DNA from: Campanula takesimana
Taxonomy: Eukaryota > Streptophyta > Magnoliopsida > Asterales > Campanulaceae
Direction: 5' to 3'
Length of the DNA stretch: 64,000 nucleotides
NCBI GenBank assembly: GCA_026119855.1
Contig: JAOWBW010000566.1
Location: 781,653 to 845,652 of the forward strand
Shown piece by piece: positions 9,608 to 20,795 of the stretch; positions within the stretch are counted from its first letter, which is position 1, and every line of letters starts with the position of its first letter. The translations under genes and the position numbers were made by a program. Under the pieces are notes generated by a model. The model did not search any database. It worked only from the letters and a program-made list of their open reading frames with translations, and had not been told where the DNA came from.

Positions 9608-11500
9608 GGCTCCGTTTGTTTCGCGTAAAACAATTTCCGGAAAATGATTTCCCGTAAAATGTTTTCCGAAAAATGAAAATGTTTTCCGAAAAATGACATA
9701 AACATTTTTTTGGTTGTTTGGTAAATCTAAGGAAAATGTTTTCCGGAAAATATTGTCATATGAAAATAATAATAATTTAATATGAGGAAAAGAATTATAA
9801 TGAGAAAAAAAATTGAATGTGGGTGGTGATTTTGGGTTGGGGTGGGATGGCTGGTTGTGGGGGTGGGTGGGGGGTGGGTGGGGTGTGAGGGTGGGGGTGG
9901 GGGAGGGGGAGGGGGATGGGGAGGTGTTCAAAAATAATTTTAATATGAGTATTCTTTTTTATTATTTTTTTTTGGGGGGGGGGGGGGTGGTGGGGTAGGG
10001 AGGTGGAGGTGTTCATTTTTTTTTAATATGAGTGAAAAGAATTTTTTATTTTTTAGGGTGGGGGTGGGGTGGGTGCTGTGGTAGTTTTTTTTAATATGAG
10101 TGAAAAGAAGTTTTGTTTTGTTTTTTTTTTTTTTTTTTTTTTGGGTGGGGCGGGTGGGTGCTGTGATAGTTTTTTTTTTAATATGAGTGAAAAGAAGTTT
10201 TTAATTATTATTTTTTTTGTGGGGTGGGTGGGGTGTGGTGGTGGGGTAGGGTGGGGTGGGGTGGGTGCTGGTGTAGTTGGGGGTGGTGGAGATGTTCAAT
10301 TTTTTTTTTTTAATATGAGTGATTTTTATTTATTTATTTATTTTTTTTTGGGGGGGGGGGAGGTGGGTTGTGGGGTGGCTGGTGGGGTGGGTGCCTGGGG
10401 TAGTTGGGGGTGGTGGATAGGATGGATGAAGAGGGTGGTGTTAGAGGTGTAGTGGGTAGGGTGGGTAGGGTGGGGTTTTATGGAGTGTTGGGTGTGAGTG
10501 AGCGAGTTAACATTTTCCGAAAAATGACTTATTAGGCTCTGTTTGTTTCACGGAAAATGACTTCCGGAAAATGATTTCCTGAAAAATGTTTTCCGGAAAA
10601 GGAAACCGTTTTCCAGAAAATGTTTTCTCTTGGAAAATGTTTTCCGGAAAAGGAAACCGTTTTCCGGAAAATGTTTTCTCTTGTTTGGTAAATCATAAGA
10701 AAATGCTTTCCGAAAAATATTTTCCGGTATTTTTCGAGAAGTTTGTGAAAAAATAATTTTAAATATGGGTGGGTTGGGTAGGCAGGGGGTAGAGGAGTTT
10801 AAAAAAATATAATATGAGTAATTTTTTTTATTTTTTTTTTGTGGGTGGCAGGGGAGTTAAAAATAATAATGAGTAATTTTTTTTTATTTTTTTTTTGGGG
10901 GGGGGGGGGGGTAGGGGGTTGGGTGGGTGGGTGGGGTAGGCAGGGGAAGGAGAGTTAAAAATAATAATGAGTAAAAAATTTTTTTTTTTTTGGGAGGGGG
11001 GGTAGGGGGTTGGGTGGGTGGGGTGGGGAGTCAGGGGGCAGGGGAGTTAAAAATAATAATGAGAAAAAAAATTGGGGGGGGGGGGGGGCGTCGGGGGTGG
11101 GGTGAGGGCGTGCTAGGAGTTTTCCGGAAAACAACTTCCTTAGGTGAAATCCGGAAGTTGTTTTCCTTAGGAAACAAGCCTAATTTCCATTGACCGGAAA
11201 ATGTTTTCCGTTGACTTCATTTTCCGTGGTTTTACCAAACACCGGAAAATGGGGAAAACGTTTTCCCCATTTTCCGGTTTTCCCCATTTTCCGGTGTTTT
11301 GTAAACCACGGAAAACGTTTTCCGGACATTTTCAGTGAAACAAACGGAGCTACTTAGTAAAAATCCGTAAGTCATTTTACTTAGAAATGAGGGAAAACCA
11401 TTTTCCGGAAAATATTTTCCTCATTTTCCGGTGCGTAACAAACACCGAAAAATGGGGAAAACATTTTCCGGAAGTTATTTTAAGCGAAACAAACGGAGCC
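9608..11500 (+). mobile_element. Harbinger/Tourist-like element with G-rich repeats
   Basis: The tips GGCTCCGTTTGTTTCGCG and GCGAAACAAACGGAGCC are inverted and flanked by TAA on both sides (9605-9607 and 11501-11503), as in PIF/Harbinger elements. Subterminal sequence is many copies of TTTTCCGGAAAATG-like palindromic words. The interior is a degenerate tandem array in which 'taatatgagtgaaaagaa' alternates with T tracts and runs of GGGTGGGTGGGG. No transposase was found; frames in the G-rich tract are low-complexity and not genes. A second, inverse-oriented copy lies at 46943-47961. Confidence 0.75.
10535..11350 (+). mobile_element. Second Harbinger-like copy nested in the first
   Basis: The tips GGCTCTGTTTGTTTCACGG and GTGAAACAAACGGAGC lie within the outer element. 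The outer copy's 'aaaatgactta ... cttagtaaaa' segment, continuous in the 46.9 kb copy, is split exactly here. The last base of the 3' tip and the TTA duplication are degraded. Confidence 0.6.
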
Positions 11501-11565
11501 TAAATTCCTGATGGAGGTGTGGTGATTATGGTGATGGCCATGATGTGATTGTGTGGTAAATTATG

Positions 11566-11824
11566 TACTCCCTCCGTCCCACTCGAATTAGGACAAAATT
11601 TCTATTTTGGGTGTCCCATTCGAATTAGGACAACCAAAAAATGGAAATATTTTATTTAATGAGACTCACATTCACACTCACAACAACTTTTCACTCATTA
11701 CTCTCTACCCCACTTTCTCTCTCCTACTTCACTTTCATACTCACAACACCTACTCCACTAACACTTTTTCTTTAATCTCCGTGCATAACCCAAAAATCTT
11801 AATTCGGGTGGGATGGAGGGAGTA
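11566..11824. mobile_element. MITE, Stowaway-type
   Basis: Left tactccctccgtcccactcg and right aattcgggtgggatggaggg are inverted. The interior is CT-rich and non-coding. Confidence 0.7.
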
Positions 11825-11854
11825 TTAGTTTATGGTGATTTAATAATTTTTTTT

Positions 11855-11955
11855 ATTTTTTTTTACGCCAGAAGGAGGTGAACAGAGGGATCGAACCCTA
11901 ACACTCACCGAGGGTGTGGCTTGGCTTTGCTGCTGTGACACTCTTTTGGAGAGTA
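11855..11955 (-). mobile_element. Possible tRNA-like SINE fragment
   Basis: The minus strand contains gggttcgatccctctg (about 11884-11899), a good pol III box B (GGTTCGATCC), preceded by a weak box A-like region. It ends next to a T/A-rich tract. No intact tRNA cloverleaf or target duplication is evident, so this is tentative. Confidence 0.3.
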
Positions 11956-12052
11956 TGGTGATATAATAAGTTGTGAAGCGTTATTTAATTTATTATATTA
12001 AGATATTAACTAACCTAAATATAGGGCTCATAATAATGAGCTCTGTCGTTCA

Positions 12053-13100
12053 GAGGTGGTCTCTTGTGAAAACACTTAGATCCGTCTCATGGAAGAGATG
12101 GGTCGACCCATGACCTGTGTACAACATTCTTCGCGAAGCGTAGGATCTCAACCCATGTTACATTTAGTACAACTAAATGTAACAACTGTGCTACTTATAA
12201 AGTAACATTGTTTATGAGTAAACGTAATACCAATTTTACAAAAAAAATAGATCATTTTACTCATCTTTCAACTGTAATACTAACTATAAATACGTGTAAC
12301 ACTAACAATAACTAAATGTAATTATCGTTATACTAAAATATAATAGTGTTTTTCCAGAATAATTTTTATTTTTGAGTATTTTGATTTTATTTTTTAAAAG
12401 AGAGTAACATTTAAAAAATAACAACTTATATACATGAATGTAATTATTTGTACAAGTAAATGTAACACTTTAGTAGATGAAATTGTAACAGATTTCTATA
12501 GATAATGTAATACTTTTACATGTTTCATGATAAATTGAACCCATTGTAACTTATTATTTGAAAACATATAGGTATACTATTATACAAGTAAACGTAACTG
12601 TTTTACAATGTTATTATACAAGTAATATGTAACATTCGTTTATAAAAATTGTTACTTTCTTATTTTTACAATGTTACTAACACAAGTGTTTTTAGTTATA
12701 AAGTGTAAATATTTGAATTATTATTTTTCTATACATATGTGTTACAATTATGTATAAACACTGTTACATATAAGTAACACGTTCATTACGTTTTAGTTGT
12801 AATAAGTATTACTTTTGACAAACGGAAAAAACATTAAAAAAAATAAAAAAAATACTGTTACTTTTCTGTATATATGTATTACTTTTATGTATACAAGCTG
12901 TTACATATAAGTAACACGTTTGTTATATTTAGTTATAGTAACTATTACTTTTAACAAACCGAAATATATATATATATATATATATTCTTTTTTAAAAGGC
13001 AAAAAAAAAAGGGACATGTGGGTCATGGATCTGGGTCATAGGTAAAAAATGACCCGTCTTTACTATAAAACGGGTCATGATGTTCTCATACAAGTTTTTA
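12053..13100. mobile_element. Mutator-like non-autonomous element
   Basis: Flanked by an 11 bp direct repeat TCTGTCGTTCA at 12042-12052 and 13101-13111. The ends are imperfect inverted repeats of about 80-100 bp: near the left end cttgtgaaaacacttagatc and gggtcgacccatgacctgtg, and inverted near the right end gtgggtcatggatctgggtc and gggtcatgatgttctcatac. The interior is AT-rich and dominated by 'gtaacac', 'aatgtaac' and 'tacaagtaa' words, with (TA)n at 12964-12984. No coding sequence. The 11 bp duplication fits the Mutator superfamily. Confidence 0.6.
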
Positions 13101-13111
13101 TCTGTCGTTCA

Positions 13112-15120
13112 CATAAACGCTTTCCAGAACTTGTTTCTCATGTGTGAGCTGTTTTAGTGGATCAAATTCTCTAGTTGACTAAATACTCCAGTTGACCACT
13201 ATGCGACTGCATCAGGCTTGTTCCAATAAAGACTTCCTATATTTTCGCTCATTGTCTCAATCTGACCCAAACGCAACATAATGAACGATAACGAATTAAC
13301 GATGAGGGAGAGGCTATCTCCACTACATCATTTCCTAATCCACTACATTCATTAAAATTACCTAATGACTTGACATATTTGCCCTTAAATTAATCTAAAC
13401 AAAATTCATTTTCCAAGGTTACCTATTGTGGTACACAAATTGTGGTATAGGAGATTTCATCTCGTAGGTTTTCTATCTTTTTATTTATTATTTTACTTCC
13501 CAAATCACATCCCTGATTTAGCTTAAACTTTTGAATGCCTTTATATACTATACTATCAAGTGTTTTGACTTAAATTAATGTATTTAATTAATAATTATAT
13601 AAAAGAATTATATTCTCATAGTAGAAAAACATTATATCTTCCGGTGAAAGAAATTGAGTGAATTTCTTACTGTGGATAAGAAAATACTTTTTTTTTTTAT
13701 TTTGTTTCTAAACAAAATTGTATTAACCAATAGTAGTTATAGTATAGCCTTATTTATATGCATAAAAATTCTATCAAAAAATAAAAAAAAAATCATTTAT
13801 AATTGAAGATTATTTATCTATCTAATAATGTAGTGGATTAGTAATTTATGTAGTGGAAATAGCCCCTCCCTAACGATGAATGATACACATTTTGCAATTT
13901 TTTTTCTTTAGCCCACTTTGATTCATCTTTTGGAATCCAGGAACTCTTCCCATGCAAGATTTGCAATCAAAAACTGATCAACAAGTCTCACTATCCTCAA
14001 GAAACATGAAAAGCAGGAACTTGTAAAAATAGTGTGCGCTTTGACATAAATAATGCTGACTTTTCGTTGGGCTTTGGCTCTAAACTTATGTCTTTATAAT
14101 TGGACTGTTGGTCTTGTTCAACGAAGAAAAAGAAAAGAAAAGAAAAGAAAAGAAAAGAAAAGAAGAATTGGATTGTTACTCTTGTTTCATTCCTTTGTCA
14201 GTACATACTTAGACTTTTACTTTTTCTCTCCAGCTCCTTTTTACTCTACTCAATCCAACCTCTGTTTGATTGACCAAATTTGTGCTCTCGTCTTCTTGGT
14301 CAAGTTTGCTTTACCCTTTTCTTTAATCTATTACCACTCCGTCCCAAAAATATTTATGATAATTGTCAACTAAACTCAACACAATGAATATGAATCGGTA
14401 TATAAACTTGACAACTACTCTCTTTTAACACCAATATTCGTTTTAAGGTGAATCCCTAAATATAGTCAGTTACTACTGGCCCAATCAATCCAGTTCAAGC
14501 CCATGTTCACACTTGGCCTATATAGACTTAAGTGCTACTCCCTATCGTACCCTCTCATTCCTACTATGAAAAATGTTGAATAATGTTTTGGGTAACTTTG
14601 TCTTATAATGCTTATAATTACAAATAAAACAATACTTAACCAACTTGCTTTAAAACCACTTGTATAATGAATTTTATTTTAGACAATTATATCCCCAACT
14701 CATTAGTAATATTCAGCTCTTTTTTATTGTTTTTTTTATAAGCGGTAAATCTCATGTAAAATTCTTACTCTATGAGAGTACTATTTTGTAGTATCAATAA
14801 ATTATTTTTAGAATTTCATAAAGAAAATTATAGTTTTTATTAACTTTTGATCAAAGTTCAATTGAGTGGATAATAAAAAAGGATTTTTTTTGCTCTTTTC
14901 GTATAGTGAGGTATACAGTTCTTCCTTCCACATTACTACTATACTTATGTTGTTTTTGGACGTTTTATTAAGAGTTTGTTTTCCACAATTTAACTTAAAT
15001 CTTAATTTTTTATTTTTTATTTTTTATTTGAAAAAGGAAATCTCCACGTTCAACATATGATCGTTTTCTTTCATTTCATGGAATTTTTTTGAAAATGTTT
15101 GTCAAAGGCTTTCTGAGAAC
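13112..15120. other. Intergenic, no gene seen
   Basis: AT-rich DNA without recognisable exons. It holds an AAAAG microsatellite at about 14124-14163 and single unpaired MITE-like words (near 14336). Frames at 14053-14373 and 14866-15060 are low-complexity and look like chance. Confidence 0.4.
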
Positions 15121-15127
15121 AGATGTT

Positions 15128-16045
15128 ACCTCAAGTGTTAGGTAACACCCCAGGTAACACACGCCGACGGACAGAATACACACACCCGAAAATATAAGAG
15201 TTTTGCAGCGGAAAAATAAATAGCACAAGAGATATATTTTTCTCAAGTTATATAAATATAACTTGAGATGCCTAAATGGCGAAAACTTTATAATCAATAT
15301 CAATTACAAAGTCAAAAGGTTCCCTATAGCTAGTACAATATACGATCTATGGAACCAAAAGTAGAACAAAGTACGATGATCCTATCCTAACCAAAACACA
15401 CTCAAACCCGAAGTATTTGAGTGTGGAAAAGAGTGTATGGGAGGGAGGATCTAATGAGCCAAGAAGTACTTTGCTCTTTGTGCTATGGATGTGTGTAAAA
15501 TTTGGCTTGTCTTCAATCTTCTCATCCAAGCACTATTTATAGCCTTCAATACTTGATGGCTACTCAAATAAACAGCCTTGGGGCTGTTATTCACGTGTGA
15601 GAGAGTGGGGGATAATGTGTGAGCTTTCTCTCCACAATTTGTGCAAGACTTGATCTTCATTCCTTGATTTTCTCAACCGAAAACTTCATGCCCAAGTCTA
15701 TGCATCACCTTGTTGTACTCCAAGCTTCCAACGCCTTGTACTTCATCCATTTGATCAGCAACAAACCTTGGACTTGGTCTTCTCCATATTTACATATTTA
15801 ACACATGTTAAATATGTTTGTAACTCCTTCATTTACTCGCCAATTATGAATAATTATCCATTAATTTTTCTTCCACATTTTAAGCTCCATAAACCAACTT
15901 TATTATACCTGAAAATATGGACCAACATCTAGAAAATAATATTAGGACATTAGTATAAAAATTACATTAGAAAGAAATATCAAATTACAAAGAATCTCGT
16001 CACAGCACTTAGACTGTCAGGGCAACACCTGAGGTAACACCTCAG
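15128..16045. mobile_element. LTR-like segment, possible solo LTR
   Basis: Tips tgttacctcaagtgttaggt (left) and gggcaacacctgaggtaaca (right) are inverse-related and each is followed inward by repeated 'ggtaacacc' words. The interior is non-coding and gene-poor. TG...CA ends would suit a solo LTR, but I find no matching 5 bp target duplication, so class and boundaries are uncertain. Confidence 0.35.
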
Positions 16046-16429
16046 TTCTGCACTAACATTTTTGTTAACTTTGGGCAAATTATAGAAAAAATACAACACA
16101 AAAAACTCATTCTATCCCATATGTTCACTAAAAATAAGAATTGTACGAGTTGGCCACGATGTTCGATTAGGCTTTAGGAGTAACAATTTCAGATTGTCAA
16201 TCATTTATTCATTATCCTTAAATGAATCCCACTCCGATAACTTTCTGTGGATAAAGATTTGCCGGAAAAAGCACAAATGTACAATTTATGCACAAAAATG
16301 TTAGGTTTTCTATAAATTCTCTAACTAGAATGGCATAGAGTTGAACTCATTCTCATGGACCATAAAGTCCATTACAATATGTCATACTCCTAGTTCAATA
16401 GGACTAGTAGGATGGAGATTTTTCATGCA

Positions 16430-16552
16430 CCTTATTTATTGAGTAAATGGTTTGCCCCAATGGGCGGGGGCGGGGGCGGGGCAGAGAGCAAGCTCATTTC
16501 TTCTCTCGTCGAGATCCGTCTCACGTGTGAGACGTTTCACATAAGACTTCCT
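16430..16552. mobile_element. Mutator-type MITE, partial ('gtctcacgtgtgag' family)
   Basis: Shares tttgccccaatgggcggggg, ctctcgtcgagatccgtctc and the end acttcctc with the complete copies at 22344-22484 and 27500-27655. The left arm is missing or degraded. Confidence 0.5.
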
Positions 16553-18150
16553 CTTTATTGAGAGTACCCCAATTATAAATAAAAATTGACTGTATTTGAT
16601 TTTTACCATGTAAAGAGTCTACTGATCGGTTTAGTATTTATCTTGTCTCATTTCTGATAAAGTTAGGTATGTTTCTGTTGTTAGTGGATGACCGTTAGGG
16701 TTAATTTATGCAGATATGGGGACTTTTTGTGAATTAAGCTCAATTGTCGAATTACCAACCAAAAAAAAAACAAATGAGTAACAAAATTTCGTTGCTCTGT
16801 TGATGCAACAGCAGCAGTGGGAAAGTTCAACTCTTATTCAATTTATGATGATCCCATTCTTGAATTTAGTGAGTTTTTATTATAAAATGGGCCCATCATT
16901 GAGTTTAAATAAAAATTTTGAGAGAGAGAGAGAAAACTTTGCATAATTTTAATCGGCTATTCAAACATATTAACACCATATATATTATTATTTTCATTAC
17001 TACTTTTAGGGACGCTCAATTATTATTCCCACTAAACTCTCTCTTGCAACCACCATAGATTACTCACAATATTAAGAGTGAAAGTTAAATATTATGTCAC
17101 ACAAATTTGAGAAATATGACTATACTGTTTGGGTAAACATAAATAGAAAGAATGACTATCAATTTTGAAGAGGAGTGAGTAATTAGTGATTACTATTGGT
17201 ATGAGTGGTTTCTCATTACTAAAAAACATAGTAACTGAGACGGAGAGTGGTTTCTTTTATTAAGTATCCTTTATTATCGTCTACGGCCGGTTCCTGTTTG
17301 AATTATGATAGAACATGGATTATTTAGAGGTCTCAATAAGTGGGTGCCACAATCATTTTTGAGACATTTATTGCAGTCCCTGATATGAAAATAACATGTT
17401 AAAATAGAAACCATTAGACAATGATGTTCCAATATAAAGACCATTAGAGAAATATTATCTTAAAAATGTTAGTATAGGGATTACTATTAAAGATTGTTGT
17501 CTCAAACAAATACATTTTCTAATATTCTAATAGTATCTTTTATTTCAAGCAGTGCTTTGTTTTTCTCATATATGAAATTGAAGTTTTGATCAAAAGTAAC
17601 GCAATTTTTTCTTTTAAAGTATATTATATTGTCATTATATCCGTGTTAAATCAGAAACACAGTGGGTGTTTCGTTTACATTTAAAATAATATAAATGTAT
17701 GTAGCTAACTAAGTTCAGTATGAAGTATTTAAAACTAGATAGTGTTGGTTGATTTTTAATAGTCAACTTGACAAAAAAATATGGAAAGATATTATTTCCA
17801 TGAGTTTTAAGAATTGTTTAGGAATCATTATAATCTTTTCAAGTACTAACATCTTTGAAAATTTCATGATAATAACAATTTTTCATAATATTTCTACTCA
17901 AGTTGACCAAAAAAAAAATTAATATTAGAAATGCGTGATCCAATATTAATGTCACCATTTGTTCAAATTTATAGGAGTTGTATTCTTTATCCAGCAGGCT
18001 TATTTATATAATAACCATTTTTAATGTTTCCTCTATCTCCTAAATAGTTTTAGAATTTCATTTTTTGGGTCAATTTTATTGAACTGTGATTAGAACAATT
18101 ATTCAAGTGCCTCTATATGGTTATTTTTTCTATTATACCTCCACAAATAA
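16553..18150. other. Intergenic, no gene seen
   Basis: AT-rich DNA with no exon-like segment I can support. A short GA run lies at 16921-16933. Confidence 0.4.
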
Positions 18151-18154
18151 TATA

Positions 18155-18458
18155 TACTCCTTACGTCCCATTTTAAACTTCAAAAATTTCCCATTTGAGG
18201 GTCCCATTTTAAACTTCAAAATCCAAAAAAGGAAAGTTATTTATACTTTTTTATTTGGTGGGACCTACATGTCATACACAGAACAACCATCCACTAACTA
18301 TTCTCTACCACACTTTCTCTCTCTAACACTTTCTATACTCACAACATTCTACCCCACTATCTATATTTTATGATATAAAGATTCTCATCTTAATTCTTGT
18401 GCCCACTTTTTTTTTAGGTTTAAGATGGGACGGAGTTTAAGATGGGACGGAGGGAGTA
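18155..18458. mobile_element. MITE, Stowaway-type, with duplicated termini
   Basis: Left end tactccttacgtcccatttt; the terminal block 'gtcccattttaaacttcaaa' occurs twice (18167 and 18201). On the right 'taagatgggacgga' is likewise doubled (18421-18456). Tandem doubling of both tips is unusual but symmetrical. Confidence 0.65.
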
Positions 18459-18512
18459 TGGGAAAAAAAAGACTTGTAAAGTTTTGGACACATATTGATT
18501 AGACTGTTTACT

Positions 18513-18701
18513 GTTGGGACCGCGACCACTCCAACCACTCCACATTAGTATGATATTGTCCGCTTTGGGCCCAGCCCGCTCGGATTTATTTTTGGGTCAT
18601 CTCTCAAAAGGCCTCATACTAATGGAGTGTGTGGATGCCTTTATGTACTAAGCAATTATTCTTTCATTTGCCAATGTGGGACTTGGGTTGACACCCCAAC
18701 A
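18513..18701 (-). mobile_element. TRIM-like solo LTR
   Basis: On the minus strand it runs from TGTTGGGGTGTCAACCCAAG through GTCCCACATTGGC to CGCGGTCCCAACA, a short LTR of about 190 bp. The CCCACATTGG block near the start is characteristic of TRIM LTRs. The candidate target duplication (tttac / gttac) has one mismatch. It abuts the truncated LINE. Confidence 0.55.
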
Positions 18702-20575
18702 GTTACCGGCTGCTTTACATCCTCTCAATATTTAGGTTTACCTTCCCTCATTGGCAGCAATAAGAAACTCATCTTTCGGTACTTAAGAGATAGGCTATGG
18801 AACCGCTTACAATCTTGGAGGAATAAGTCGTTATCTAAAGCGGGAAAATGTGTTCTTTTGAAAAGTGTGACCCAAGCAATACCATCTTATTGTATGTCTA
18901 CGTTCCTTATTCCAAACTCTCTCTTAGATGAATTTGAGAAGATGATGAACTCATTTTGGAGGGGAAATAACAAAGATGGCAAGAGGGGAATTCATTGGAT
19001 GGCGTGGAGGCGTCCTTGCGTTCGCAAGTCGGTTGGGGGATTAGGTTTTCGTAGCCTTCATCTTTTCAATATTGCCATGCTAGGCAAGTGGGGGTGGCGT
19101 TTGTTGAATGACTCCCATTCTTTGGTGTGCCAAGTTCTAAAAGCAAGATATTTTCCAAATGGTACATTTCTAAATGCCAACTAGGGAATAGTCCTAGCTA
19201 CGTATGGCGAAGTATCATGGAGGCACAGGATTTCTTTAAGTGTGGCTTAAGGTGGAGGATAGGGGATGGGAATGGTGTTCGAATTATGGGGGATATGTGG
19301 CTGAGAAGAGATTCCAACTTTTAAATTGGTCACACCAATTATACTCCACCACCTTCTTTGACGGTGTCTAGGCTTTTTTCCCGGGAAAACAACACTCAAT
19401 GGGACGAAGTTCGTGTCAGACAACTTTTCGAGGAGGAAGAGGCTGAGCAGATTCAATCCATCCCTCTACATAACATCAGCAACAGGGATACATTAATTTG
19501 GTACTACTCCCCTACTGGGGTTTACACGGTCAAAAGTGCCTACCATCTGGCTTCGTCTATGACATTAGACACTTCCAAAACAATTCTTGGCCTTGGAAGC
19601 AATTATGGAGGCTCAAAATCCCTCCTAAAGTTCGGCAATTTTTTTTTTTTTATGGAGATTAGGGCGTGGGTGTCTTCCAACTAGGGACCGTCTTCTCTCC
19701 AAAGGTATTGATGTTAATACTGAATGTGGTACATGTGGTTCTTCTTGTGAAACAGCTTTGCGCTTGTTCCGATCCTGCACAATGGCCATTGACACATGGA
19801 ATCTCACGTCTTTTGCGGTTAAAATAACCCAGCTTAATGATCTTCATGGTTCCATCATGGAATGGCTTGTTGCTTTATTTCAATCCCTTCAAGAAGATGA
19901 ATTGTCACGGGTTGCGATGGTGTAGTATGGTCTATGGAAGGAGCGTAATGACCGTATATGGCAAAGAACCACCAAACCTCCAGCAATCATTTTAAAAACG
20001 GCGGACTCCACATTAGATGACTGGCTTTTCGCAAAGGGGAGCTTGGTGTTGCCATTGCTTGGGAATTCCAATCACTGTGTAGGGTGGCATTGTCTACACC
20101 AAACTTTGTTAAAATTAATTCCATTCGAGTCAAAGGGTGATAGGCTTTGGTCAGGTTGTGAGGAACGATGATGGGAGTTTCCAGTTCGCTCGTGCTCATT
20201 GTGTTCCTGGAATGCTCCGAGTTGACCAAGGAGAGGCCATGGGTTTGCTTTCATCTATGGCCTGGGCTCTTGAACTAGGGTATCAACATGAGTTGAGATA
20301 GATTCCAAAATGGTGTATGACAAACTCCTCTCTCCTACAGTGGGTGAATCAGAATTTGATGTCATCATAGGTCTTTGTAAAACCTTTATTCTTGTCATCA
20401 TCCTTTTGTTTGTTTGGTTAGTCGTAAAGACAACTGTTTGGCGGATGTTATTTCTAGGGCCGCTTTCTCTAATGTTAGCCCCACTACTTGGGTTGAGCTT
20501 CTGTCATTTGTGGATAGTCAACTCCTTTTAATTTGCAATTGTCAATAAATTGGGTCTTTCTTAAAAAAAAAAAGA
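18702..20575 (+). pseudogene. 5'-truncated LINE (non-LTR retrotransposon) ORF2 remnant
   Basis: The translated segments match the downstream part of a plant LINE polyprotein. First comes the post-RT thumb region (QYLGLPSLIGSNKK, LSKAGKCVLLKSVTQAIPSY, FWRGNNKDGKRGIHWMAW and GGLGFRSLHLFNIAMLGKWG at about 18720-19110). A zinc-binding RT-associated domain follows (CGTCGSSCETALRLFRSC at about 19725-19785), then a degraded RNase H-like tail. Frame changes and stops occur at about 19185, 19320 and 19640 onward. It ends in a poly(A) tract at 20564-20574. The endonuclease and RT palm are absent. 5' truncation plus an A tail is the normal outcome of target-primed reverse transcription. Confidence 0.85.
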
Positions 20576-20795
20576 ACAATTTTTCTTAAAAAACAAACAC
20601 ACAAAAATAAATTAAGTACTCTGGGACGGAGCACTTTTTTAGCAGAATAAAAAAAACAGTTTAATTACGTAAATCAATAAAGTTCAGATAAGATTACCAT
20701 CCAAAACATTTGACCGAATTAAATAACCATAAATCCTAAACTAAAATTCCAAACTTAATCTTTGTTAAAGTCACCGAAAATCTTGCCGCAACCCT
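20576..20795. other. 3' flank of the phytocyanin-like gene
   Basis: Non-coding sequence downstream of the minus-strand gene that ends at 20796. On the minus strand, several AATAAA-like words could act as polyadenylation signals, but none stands out. Confidence 0.3.

Noticed and set aside
9563..10452. Long open frames rich in Pro or Gly on both strands
   Set aside because: They are translations of the GGGTGGG / T-tract array of the Harbinger-like element, with no domain, codon bias or conserved start.
11855..11955. A tRNA gene on the minus strand
   Set aside because: A good box B is present, but no foldable cloverleaf or acceptor stem is seen.
15128..16045. Calling this segment a definite solo LTR
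   Set aside because: The tips are inverse-related, but no flanking 5 bp duplication could be found and several start points are possible.
18640..20590. Target duplication for the LINE (caattattctt versus caatttttctt)
   Set aside because: The match is imperfect and the left copy lies inside the adjacent TRIM-like LTR, so it may be chance.
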